From: Brachycybe producta
Lineage: Eukaryota > Arthropoda > Diplopoda > Playtdesmida > Andrognathidae
Assembly: GCA_036925085.1 (NCBI GenBank)
Contig: JAUPFP010000018.1
Location: forward strand, 1,565,001 to 1,629,000
DNA: 64,000 nucleotides
Reading direction: 5' to 3'
The notes under the pieces are model-generated. The model worked only from the letters and a program-made list of their open reading frames with translations. It did no database searches and had not been told where the DNA came from. The translations under genes and the position numbers were made by a program. The first letter of the stretch is position 1. Each line of letters begins with the position of its first letter. Below, piece by piece: positions 23,333 through 35,106 of this stretch.

Positions 23333-23593
23333 TTCCGAAAAACTACAGAGGCCCCGAGTTTGTCGAAGGCCTCATAGCCATCTTCACCGACGACGGACTG
23401 GTGTCGTTTGAATGCAAAGTAATCGGAGTACCGACACCCGTTTTGAGATGGTACAAAGATGGACTGGAATTAAAACCGGGAGATGTTCACCAGTTATCGG
23501 GGACGAACTCTCTTGGCAGCTATTCTTGCGTAGCAAAGAATTGCATGGGACAAGCGACTAGCATGGCGGAACTGACATTGGAAGATATCTATG
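23333..23593 (+). CDS. Exon 10: Ig domain 5 (unsplit)
   Basis: It follows a 69-base intron. Encodes PKNYRGPEFVEGLIAIF, LVSFECKVIGVPTPVLRWYK, SLGSYSCVAKNCMGQATSMA. The intron at the Trp codon seen in the paralogous domains 3 and 7 is absent. Donor TATG|GTTTGC, phase 1. Confidence 0.92.
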
Positions 23594-23989
23594 GTTTGCT
23601 ATATACTATTATTACGACGTGGTTAGTTTCAGTTGTTTGTCGTTACAAATGTGAAATAGCCATTTCACGACAAAATGCCACATAAAACACTGGTTAATTT
23701 TGCGTTTTGAGAAGATTGGTGTTTTAGAAACTAGAAGAGAAATTGAATCAGAAACGTTTTATGGCGTTACTGAAAAAGTTGGATGTTTTTTTTTTAAAAA
23801 TGTCGCCTAACTTTAAGAGCCTAGGTACACCGCCATCTTGTTGTTTTGAGCAGACGACAACGAGACAAATGAGTGTTCTTATATAGTGTTACTAAAACTG
23901 AAAGAAATCGCCTCACAATCGCTCAATTCAAATACAGTAAAGCGCAAAATACAATAAAAAGTATTGTTCTTCACGTGCTCGATTTATGT

Positions 23990-24575
23990 AATTTTTGAAA
24001 AGGTCCTTCTATTTTTAAACAACGTTCAAAGTCGTTCGTTTTTTCAACCCCATGTTAAATCCCATAGGATCAAAAACAGTCCCACAAACATTTGAAAAAC
24101 TCTCGTTAAAACTGATTTAGAACAATAACAAAATAATTAGCACATATATTCATGTATTGGCTTCACGATGTTTCCTTTTTATAAATTTTGAAAAGGTCCT
24201 TCTATTTTTTAATAACGTTTAAAATCGTACGTTTTTTAACTCCATGTTAAGTCCCATAGGACTAAAACACCGTCCAACAAAAGTTAAGAAAACTCTGATT
24301 AAAAACGATTTAAAGCAATCAGAAAAATTAGCACGTACTTACATGTGTTTATTGCCTTCAGGATTATTCCTTTTTCTAAATTTTAAAAGGGCTTTCTATT
24401 TTTAAATTACATTTAAAATCTTACGTTTTTTAACTCCATGTTAAGTCCCATAGGATCAAAAAACCGTCACCCAAACATTTGAAGAACTCCCGTTAAAAAC
24501 AACTCAGAACAATAACAAAATAATTATTACGTGCATTAATCTACTGGCTTCACAATGTTTTCTTTTTAGAAGGTT
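23990..24575. repeat. 190-bp tandem repeat, three copies
   Basis: Copies start near 23991, 24183 and 24377. Each begins near TTTTGAAAAGGTCCTTCTAT and contains CCATGTTAAGTCCCATAGGA. They have diverged by substitutions and small indels. Confidence 0.75.
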
Positions 24576-24781
24576 AGCACGCGAAATTATTTATCAATTA
24601 ATTATTATGTGACTTCAAACCGGGAGAAAAAACGTTAAAAAACCGTTTTTCAATCAACAACGATCGCAGCGCCTACATTCGGAGAAATTTTGAACTAAAC
24701 GATGTATCTAGCCTCTTAAATGTGAAATTGTTTTTTTAATAACATACAAAGTTTATTTTCCAAGATTTACTTTCCTAAGTA

Positions 24782-25651
24782 GGGGAGATCGGGGCTGGTT
24801 GGCACACTTTTCGGGTTACATTTTTACAATTTCTTTTGGCAACATTCTGTTTGTATAAATCTGAAAGCTTATTTTCAATAATAAACGCTGCAGTAGTCTG
24901 TTTTTTTTCTTCTCTAAAGTATGTCACACATGTGTCAACCTACCCCAAGTGTGGGCTAGGTTGGCACATCATAGAAATCTTCATAACATAAAGAATTAAT
25001 TAAATAAAGTGCTAAGCTTTATTAAACAAATGTTCAACTTCAAGGTAGTTCAGCTTCATAAGTGTGTGACAAACTGCCTAGTGTTAATCGCTGTGATTTT
25101 TCTTCAGCCTGCTTTAGTTGGTAATCTTAACTTTTCCTGTAATAAGAGGATTTTTCCAAGTTTTAAGGTGGAAGTCATTACATCATTGAACAAAGTCTGT
25201 TGTTAAACATCGCTTGTGGCTAGTGAAATGATATTTATTAGAAACAATCAGTTTCACAATGTGATAACCTGCCCCCATTATAATGTGCCAACCAACTTCG
25301 AAGCCATATGTTGACTTCGAGCTGCATTTTAGAATGCATGTTTATGTATTCCAAAACTTTAAATACTGTTAAATGTTAGCCTCAGTGTACGTTTCATTAT
25401 GTTTCAATTACTTAATTATCTGGGTTACTAATTAACTCTAATAATCATAATTTCTAACAACCATAAAATTGTACTTACTAAGCAAAAAAAAAACAGAAAG
25501 CACTTATCCAATCGTGCACTATTGATCAGAATGTTCCAATACTATGGTGGTACAATGTGAATGATAAACAACATATTTGACTGTAAAAGTGACGAAATCC
25601 GCCAATAACTCTAGCAGTTATTAGGAATGTGCCAATCAGCCCCTAGTTCCC
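24782..25651. mobile_element. Non-autonomous DNA transposon with about 24-bp TIR
   Basis: The left end GGGGAGATCGGGGCTGGTTG then GCACA matches the reverse complement of the right end, GGGAACTAGGGGCTGATTGG then CACA. Further GTTGGCACA and TGTGCCAACC motifs lie inside (24960 and 25286). No transposase frame. Confidence 0.55.
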
Positions 25652-25858
25652 ATAATCATGACCCTACAGTTACTATCACATTATTGCAGCATTCTTTTGC
25701 TTTTCTAGTTTCTAGTTTTTTTTTCCTCCAAAATTGCTTCTCAACGACACAACTGAAACGACCACTCTGCAAAAAAAAAACAATAACTGGCAAAAGTAGA
25801 GTCTCGTAGCCATGATAATGATATTTCGCTTACAAACTGAATTCATCCGTAAAACTAG

Positions 25859-25966
25859 GTGCTAAAGAACGAAGAAAGCCACCAGCTAAACAACCACCTT
25901 GCTTTATGCAACACTTGAAAGATGAACTAGTTTTTATTGGACAAAACTTTTGTTTCACCATATCGG
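25859..25966 (+). CDS. Exon 11: linker and start of Ig domain 6
   Basis: Acceptor AAAACTAG. Encodes AKERRKPPAKQPPCFMQHLK then FIGQNFCFTIS. The frame and comparison with exon 8 require the exon to end at ATATCGG|GCACGT, a GC donor. The GT at 25971 would put the next exon out of frame. Confidence 0.8.
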
Positions 25967-26042
25967 GCACGTATTATCTGCTACAGTATAAACACCGCCC
26001 TTTACTAATTTTCGAACATGGTTGCGTTTCTGTTATTTCTAG

Positions 26043-26249
26043 TCAGGTGTCCTCCAATTCCTGAAGTAACTTGGTACAAAGACAACGTCAGAATGGAAGA
26101 AAATGAAAAGCATCACATACGACGTGAAAAGAATGGAGTTTACCATCTGGACATAGACGCTTTAGAGTTAAACGATCAGGGTATTTATAAATGCCTAGCA
26201 GTAAACGATTACGGACACACTTTAACGCAGTGTGCACTTCGTGTCACAA
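26043..26249 (+). CDS. Exon 12: rest of Ig domain 6
   Basis: Acceptor TTATTTCTAG, donor ACAA|GTAAAT; the preceding intron is 76 bases. Encodes VRCPPIPEVTWYKDNVRM, NGVYHLDI, NDQGIYKCLAVNDYGHTL. Confidence 0.92.
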
Positions 26250-26328
26250 GTAAATACTTCACTCACAATACAAATTCTAAAGTGTTTGTTGCTGAAGTTT
26301 GATAACACATGCATTGATTCGTGTTCAG

Positions 26329-26446
26329 TTCCGAAGCAATACAAGAAGCCAAAGTTCATTGAGAATCTACGAGCTGTTCTATCCGAAGAAGGGACCGTTT
26401 CGCTCGAGTGTAAAGTGGTCGGAGTGCCACAACCGGTTCTTAAATG
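26329..26446 (+). CDS. Exon 13: first half of Ig domain 7
   Basis: Encodes PKQYKKPKFIENLRAVL and EEGTVSLECKVVGVPQPVLK, then Trp split by the intron (AATG|GTGCGT). Same length (118 bases) and phases as exon 5. Confidence 0.92.
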
Positions 26447-26499
26447 GTGCGTTATCGACAATCTTAGAAAGAATCATCATTATTTTTTAAAAAAATAAA

Positions 26500-26780
26500 A
26501 TCAAATTTTTGCTACTTAAATTGCATTTTTTTTTCTCCATTTAAATAGAATTTTTATTTAAGGCAGATTTTCTGTTATAAATTTCCTTTGATTTAAAAAA
26601 AATTTGAATAAAAAGCAGATTTTCTATTTAAATGGGTTTTTAATTTAAATTAAATTTTTATTTAAATTCGATTTTTATTCAAATTAGCTTTTTATTCAAA
26701 TTAGATTTTTATTTAAATTAAATTTTTATTTTAGATTTTATTTTTTATATTAGATTTTTAGATTTTTATTTAAACATTTA
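26500..26780. repeat. AT-rich simple repeat in intron 13
   Basis: Irregular repeats of ATTTTTATTTAAATTA type fill about half of the 572-base intron 26447-27018. Confidence 0.7.
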
Positions 26781-27018
26781 AACATTCAAATGAAAATCAA
26801 TGCATTTAATGAACTTTAAAATAACTGAACAAATAAAGTTCAAATTAATTCGCAAAAATGAACTCGAAAAACATTTTTGTACAGAAAATAAAAATGTGAT
26901 TTATATGTATTTTAAATAATTTAAGTTACAAAATTTTCAAACAACTCTGGTAACCAATTCAGGTGATTCTTTCAGTTCTTCAAGAAATTCAAAGTAAAAC
27001 TGCTTGTAAACGTTTCAG

Positions 27019-27167
27019 GTACAAAGATGGTGTCGAACTAAAAGCAGGCGATATTTACAAAATAGTGTCTGGAGAAGGAGGAACAAGTTCCCTTGGAACA
27101 TACACCTGCGAAGCTCGCAACTGTATGGGCACATCATCGAGCACTGCAGCACTCTTGGCATTTGATG
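27019..27167 (+). CDS. Exon 14: second half of Ig domain 7
   Basis: Acceptor CGTTTCAG. Encodes YKDGVELKAGDIYKIVSG and SLGTYTCEARNCMGTSSST. The best donor is GATG|GCGAGT, a GC site with a good match elsewhere to the U1 consensus. A weak GT donor 4 bases in (27172) would require a different codon at the join. The intron is 68 bases. Confidence 0.85.
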
Positions 27168-27235
27168 GCGAGTGTTAATTAAAAAAAAACTATTATATAC
27201 TTTACTAAAAGTTCTTTGACCATCATTGGTTGTAG

Positions 27236-30200
27236 ACAAGAGTCTTCGTGACCGCTACACACGAGATGTTTACCAACAAGATCTGTCCACCATCGAAGAG
27301 AAAGACGAATTCTCAACGTACGGAACACCGAGCGTGACCGACAATTGGGACGAATCGAAAACCGAAATCGAATTCTCCATCTACGAAACACCGGACATCA
27401 CCGAAGACGAAGCGCGTCAAATCATCGAGATTTTCGCAGACGAAGTCTCGGAATATGTGTCGACGAGAGAAGCTCCCGAACTTCCACCGTTGCGTTTCAT
27501 AAAGGAATCGGCCGTAGTTGGAAACATCATCATGGATGCTCTGATCATTGATGTGCCGATCGAATACTGTTCGCAAGTCGAAGAAATGGCGCAACAGTCA
27601 CCATTCGAAAATCTAGCGACCGAAGCCGATATAGCAGATATCTCCGCGATAGATCCTATCATCGTAGACCTTCCGTACGATTACTCGGAAGCTGCATCAC
27701 TTCACGAACTTAAAATCGACATATCCGAAAGTGAGGGCGACATACTGGTTAAAGAAACGTCTTTTAGAGAAGCCGTTATAGTGGACGCGCCATTACTATT
27801 GTCCTCGCAAGAAACTGCTGAGACGATACGGCTCGATAACATGGCCGAAACTGCATGTCAACTCGATAGATCTCTTCTTGAACCTGTTGTGGTTACTTGC
27901 ACTGAAAAATTGGGTACAATTCGAGACACAGAAGTTGGAACACACGAGAAAAAAACTGCATTAGTGGTGCGAGAACAAGAAAACATTCTTGCTAAAGTTG
28001 CAGTCATTGAACCACCACTAGCACTGCAAGTTGCTTCTGGCAATATCGTTAGAACAAACTTGCAACAACACCTGCCACAACTGCAGCAGCTACAACAACA
28101 ACAATTGGTTTTTGAATACGACGATGAACAGTTATCATCCGAGGACGTTACACCATCAGAAAACCTCGGCACGGACGCCGATGTCGAAAGCATTGCGTCG
28201 GTAGAAGAATTTACGACAGATTACGTAAACGGATTCTCAGATGATCACGTCGGCCACGATGTCAGAGTGGCTGACGAAGAAGTACGGCGTATTGAAGAGG
28301 CTGCCAGTAGATCTAATGATCTCGGTAGAACAAGTCCAGCATACGAATCAGCAATGGACTTCCTCCCAGATGAAAGCAATCAATTGGCACCATCTTACGT
28401 AGATGCCACTGATGCAACTCCGACACCTACTCCTGGATATGAACTTGAACTTTTAGCTGGACAGATACAATCACCCTCTAGTAGTAGTAGTCATAAAACG
28501 GAGGGAGGTGAAACTTCCCGATCACATGGAAGACAACCAGGAATGTTGGTAGAGATTGCAAGTGCCGTACTACACAAGGCAGCTGAAGGCATCATCACGA
28601 CAGCAGTTATAGCGGAATCGCTTGTAACTGCTGCTACAAGTATGATTATACTTCCAGAAGAAAAGACAGATGATGTCAAGGAGGAAATGTTTATGTTTAG
28701 CGACGAAGATATAAAACAGTTACAAGAACCTAAACTTAGTAAAGAAGAAATCGAGATAAAAGAATGCCAACTGCGAGAGGTTGCATCGACTGTACGAAGC
28801 AACAATGCAGCAAAAGCAGATGTTTCTCATGAACACATTAAAGAACAGATTAAGGAAGTTAACCTTAACCAAACTGAACAAAATGTTACAGTTCACCCCG
28901 TAACCGGCTCAACAATACAACACGAAGCAGTGCTATTGAATACTGATGAAATAACAATCAGTCCTCAAGACACTGAAGTATCAGAAAAACCAGCAAAGGT
29001 CACACCTTCAAGTAAAGAAACCGAAACAATATCTCGAGTTTCTAAGCCTGAGCCAAGTGTTACTGTCAGTCAAATAGCAGACAATACGGTACAGCACGAA
29101 GATGTATTGAATACTGATACAACAAAGGCTAAACTTTCAAGTACAGAAACTGAAACAAAATCCCAAGTTTCTAAGCTTGAAGAAAGTATTACTGATAGTC
29201 CAGTATTAGTCAATACAGCACAGTACGACGAAGTTGCATTTCATGCTGATAAAACTACTGTCAGTCATCAAGACATACAGGCACCTGAAATGACAGTGCA
29301 AGAAACCGCTTCAATCACAAAAACTAAGACAAAAACACAAGTTTCTAAGCCTGAAAAAGGTCTTACCGCTAGTCAAGTAACAAGTAATACTGATGAAACT
29401 ACTGTCAGTCCTCAAGACACACAGACATCAGAAATGATAGCAAAAGTCACATCTTCAAGTACAGAAACTGAGACAAAATCCCAAATTTGTAAGCCTGATG
29501 AAGGTATTATTGCTAGTCCAGTCATAAGCAATGCAGTGCAGCAGGAAGTCGTATTGAATACTGACAGAGCAAAAGCCGAACTTTCAAGCTCAGAAACTGA
29601 GACAAAATTCCAAATTATTAAACCTGAAGAATGTCTCACCGCTAGTCCAGTAACAAGTAATACTGATGAAACTGCCGTCAGTCCTCAAGATATACAGACA
29701 TCAGAAATAACTGTAAAAGTCTCTGAAAAAGGTCCGTTAGCAAGCAGTACAGTACAGCACGATGAAGTAATAGAATTGAAAACTGACAAAAGTACCACCA
29801 GTCCTCAAGACAAAGAGGCACCAGAAGAAACAGCAAAAGCCAAGCCTTCAAGCACCGAAATTGAGACAAAATCATCCGTTTCCGAACCAGCACAAACAGC
29901 AGTTCACGAACAATATGATTTTGCAGAACAAGGCACACATGACTTGCAGTCAAAAATCAAAACAACTTCCCCACCAACACAAGCAACAGAGAACATACAA
30001 TTACAAAGTGTGTTAGATAATGCCAAGATCGAGTCAGTCATATCGTGTAACGTGGAACCTCTAGTAGAAAACATTCCCGAAGAAAATGTCGACACAGTAA
30101 TCATAGAAGAAGAGGCAACTCTTCTTGCCGAAGTAAAACCACTCTCCGTCACGGTTGACAGTACACTGGTTACGAAACCTAGATCTAGTTCTCTGGCTGT

Positions 30201-33200
30201 TGAAGATCTGGTAGTTATGGAAGAGGCAATAGAAGGAACAGAAACACAAGCAACGGATGAAGTGATTGGCGTTGCTTCGGCAAATGCAATCGACGAAGCT
30301 ACTATCGAAGCTGTTCCCATCGTGGACTCCGAAAAAGAAATAGTGGCAGCATCGGAAATAATTGAGGTTGGACCTACGGATATGATTGCAGCAACATGCA
30401 TTGGAGTAATTCATCAAGATCGAGGAACTTCAGTTGAGCTCCTACAACATGCCACATTTGGAATAGATAACTCCGAATTGGCAAATGTAACTGAAGTGGA
30501 AAATCTGCTTAATGTAACTCCAATCGAAGTAATAAATCAACAAGTCACGGTCGAAGTCGCCAGTCAGCAAAGTGACGAAGGCGTTGCTAAAACTCGCGAT
30601 GCAATTGCATCAGAAAGCATTACTTCATGCGCCATATTGGCAGAAAACGCAAACACTAGCACTACAGATGCAAGCACAACAGAAAACGCCGTAACCAAAA
30701 CCAGCATCAGTGAGGCCATTCAAAAAACTACTGAAGTTATCGCAGAAAACGACTTAATGAATGTTTGTGAAGAAAAGGCAATAACTCAGTTAGATACTTG
30801 TGTCGCAGTGTCTTCGACTGTCGTCATCACAGCAGAAGATTCAAACGTCATCAGTACGGAAGACTGCGTAAAACAGAGTGACAGTGCCAAGGTTACAATT
30901 GTTGAAACAGACAACGTTGTACTCGAAGAACCAATTCGTATAGCCTCTATGGAAGTTATTGCTCAAAACGACAGTATCATAGCGACAGTGGAAGGTCCTA
31001 GCTTAAGCAACGGAGTAATGGAGATTTCAGGCACCGTGTTTCCTTCTTTAACTGAACAATCTGTCCACGTTGAAGCCGTTCAGGTTATAACTGAACAACG
31101 TGCTGTACCGCAACAGTCAACCGAAATAAATGGGGTCTTACAGGAAATATTGCCAAACCACTTGGCCATAGATCAGCCTCTGATGGAAGTCGCAACAAAT
31201 GGAATGCCTCACGGAGAAATTATTAATGGAAATGAAATAGCAATTGTAGAAACCACATCGGAAGCTGCGGAAACTATCGAAACGTCACAAGATCGATCGG
31301 CATTGCAAACAACCGAAGAACACGAAACAATTCTTGCTGACCGCTCGATACAACATGAAGATATTGTAGACGTTTTGCCACAAAGCGAAGAAAAAGAACC
31401 TTCGGATCATAGAAATATCGTACAAGCAACTGAGACTTCAGCCGAAGATGAGATTACAAATCAAACGTTAGAAAAACTTGCCGAACAATTAGTTGCCACT
31501 TGTTTCATGAAAGCATTCGAAGAAGCTAATGTTAGATTTACACTAAAAGTTCCGCATAAAAACAAAGATAAAACCAGCTCACGAAAAGCAAATAAAGTAA
31601 AAAAGGAAAAGAAGACAGCCGAAGAGAAATCGACAGATGACGACGCCGAGATGGTCGAAGTAATCAATTTCGCAGAAGCAATGTCTCGAGAATTGATTCA
31701 CGATGTTATGGATTCAGTAAGAAACATCATAAACGAATGGCAGACCGAGAAATATTTTTCGCCTGATGAAATTTATATAATAGCAGAAATGCTCGATAAC
31801 AGCAACGTCACCACAAATATCGAAATATCTCAAATTGATGCAGAAACTGCATTAGAAGCAACAGTTTCTGGAGAGACAATTACGATCAATGAAAAAAAAG
31901 ATGTCTCCGAAAACTCTACTGCTTGCAATGAAATGGAAAAACAGCAATGGTCAAATGAAGCATCCGAAACGCCAAAATGCGATGCAGCAACAACTTCAAC
32001 GTGTGTCACAGATGCTGTGAGATCGGATCAGAAAGAATTAGCTCTTCAGAGTAAGACAATGTCTGGCGATAAAACTGAAGAGCTACATGTTGAACAAGAA
32101 TGTTCTGAAATGCTGCATGATACAAAACCTACAGAAACGCAGACACTGTTTGCTACAATCACTAAAACTAATGTTTCAACAGATAAACCGACAACAAATG
32201 AAACTTCACTGGACATAACTTGCCTCCTACCTCAGAAGAATGAAGAAGAACCTTTGACAATAGATGCAACATGCAGCATTGCTGACAGTAGCATTACGAA
32301 AAAGGAAGCAACTCCGTCTGATGTGGAGATTCAGGTTGATGTGATATTACAATCAACAAGTACGGCAACAGTAGAAATTGATGCTTCTATAGTGCAGGAG
32401 TCGTCAATTCTTGGTATCGAACAAACAAAAATACTGTCAGAAATCGAAACTCTTGCGGATCGTGACAATCAAACACAGGCAAAAATCGCAGTGATCATTG
32501 AACCTGATGAAGTAAGTAACAAACCGGACGCAACAGAATCAGCACAAGTTACGGCATTAGAGGACAAAAGCAATATTACGGAAATTCCAGAAACGACTGC
32601 ACTGCAAACTGAAGAAAACCAAACGATAAAGAACGAAAAAGAAACAAAAAAACTAACTAAGAAAAGAAAAAGTGCTTTAAAGAAATCTAAATCGCTTGCA
32701 GAAGAACCTCGAGAATATGAATGTCAACAGAATTTAAGCTTTGATTCACTTTTTCCACCAATAACGATAGAGAGTACAACACATCAACTTGATGATCCTT
32801 GGCGGTCTTTATCTCCTCTTTCTGACTACAGCGACACGATGTCTGCGAAAGACGTGACCGATCACGACGACTCCGATGTGTCGCAGGACTTTCCGAGAAG
32901 CGAAGGGAGCAAAGAGTCTCGTCTGTTAAGACGCAACTCGAGAAAAGAAAAGCGAAGAGGGTCTAAGAAATCGGATAGCAGCTGGAGTTTAAAATCTCAA
33001 GACAGTCGTGATTCTTCAACCGGTGAACAAACAGACGAAGGAGAAGATTTTCCGCCCAAACCCACTGAAGTCCATCGAGCAAAAAAAGCATTACGAACCA
33101 CGTCTGGAGATCTTGCTAAAATTCGTGAAATAGATGACGAGAATATTCTGGAGGCAGAACGAAGACGACAATCTTGTCCACATGTCGATTCCATTCCAGA

Positions 33201-34935
33201 GACAGTAGAACAAAATCTAAAACAAGATGAAGCTTTGTCGAGTAACGAACAGCAGATGTTGACTGATGTTAACCAGGAATCGAAATTAACACCTGTGGCC
33301 ACTGAAGGATCAATAATTGAAACGGAAACGTCTAGAGAAACGATTTCAGAATCAATGGATTCTCAGAGGCCAAAGGAGGAAGCGGAACTTGACAAGAAAC
33401 ATAAAGTGGATACAGAAGTCGACAAGAAATCAAAAGCAGAGACTGAAGTTGACAAGAAATCGAAAGTGGAGACCGAAGTTGACAAGAAATCAAAATTGGA
33501 GACCGAACTTGACATGAAATCAAAAGTGAAAACCAAAATCTTCAAGGAATCGATAGTGGATACCGAAGGTGAAAAGAAATCAAAAGTGGAGGCTCAAGTT
33601 GACAAAGTAGAAACAAATGCGTCTAAGGAATCAACTGTTGATGCAGATTCAGTAGAAAAACTGAAAGTGGTTACCGAAACAGATCAAGATGCCAAACAGA
33701 AGAGAGAAGCTGCAGAAGAAACAAAACCAGAAACAGATGCTGACAAGGAATCTACATTAAAAGCTAAAAAGAAATCGAAAACAGGAACAAAAGTGGAAAA
33801 AAAATCATCAAAAGGAAAATCAGATGAAACTGAAAAAATATCACAATCAGAGGCAAATGTAGAACAAACAAAAATATGTCCAGACGTTGGCCAAAATTCA
33901 AAACTGGAGACAGGAACTAACAATGAACCTAAACCGAGTACAGAAGTTGCTCAGAAATCTAAACTAGAAGCAGAAACTGAGCACGAATTCAAACCTGAGT
34001 CAGGAATTGGCCAAGAATCAAAACCGGTTTCAGAAACTGACAAGGAATCAAAACAGGAGTCAGCAAAACTAGAGAATGAAACCATTTCTGAACATCAACT
34101 GGAGAAAACTGATGTTCATGAAAAGAAAGTTGAGCTGGATGTTGAAAAAGAATCAAAAGTGGAAAAACCTAAAAAGAAATCAAAATTGGGAACCCAAAAG
34201 AAATCAAAATTAAAATCAGCTGACACTGAAGAGTCAAAATTGAAGACAAAAACAGAAAAACAAACAAATATAGAAACCGAAACTAACCAAAAATTAAAAC
34301 TATGTGCAGAAATTGACCAAGGATCAAAGTTGGAACCTGAATCATCAACATCAGTTGCAAAACAAACAAAAACAGGTTCTGACGTTGACCAAGAAACAAA
34401 ACTGGAAACAGAAACCCTTCAGGAATCAAAAGTAGAAACAAATTCTACTGAAGACCTTTCAAAATATGGAAGTGATGTAGTTAAAAAAAACTCCGTAGAA
34501 ATTAAAAATGTCGAGATAGAAACCACGAGCATCGATACCGACATTACTGAAACGAAAACAGCAGCAGCAACACCAGCTGCTGCAACAACAACACTAGCTG
34601 CTGCAACAACAACACTAGCTGCTGCAACAACAACACTAGCTGCTGCAACAACAACTCTAGCTGCTGCAACAACAACACTAGCTGCTGCAACAACAACAAC
34701 ACTAGCTGCTGCAACAACAACACCACCACCACCAGCTGCTGTAACAACAACAACACCACCAGCTGCTGCAAGAACAACAACAACACCACCAGCTGCTGCA
34801 AGAACAACAACAACACCACCAGCTGCTGCAACAACAACAACAACACCAGCTGCTGCAACAACAACAATAGCAGCAACAACAACAACAATAGCAGCAACAA
34901 CAACAATAGCAGCAGCAGTAGCAACAACAATAGCA

Positions 34936-34967
<32 letters not shown>

Positions 34968-34992
34968 AGCAGCAACAACAACAACAACAACA

Positions 34993-35024
<32 letters not shown>

Positions 35025-35074
35025 AGCAGCAACAACAACAACATCAGCAGCAGCATCAGCAACAACAACAACAA

Positions 35075-35106
<32 letters not shown>

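Larger units (their letters stand above)
23594..25858 (+). other. Intron 10 with tandem repeat and TIR element
   Basis: Holds a three-copy 190-bp tandem repeat (23990-24575) and a TIR-bounded element (24782-25651). No exon is seen. Confidence 0.75.

Noticed and set aside
26018..26042. A Met start just before exon 12 giving a hydrophobic N-terminus in frame
   Set aside because: This is intron sequence with the polypyrimidine tract; the homologous exons 4 and 9 start at the same splice site without such a start.
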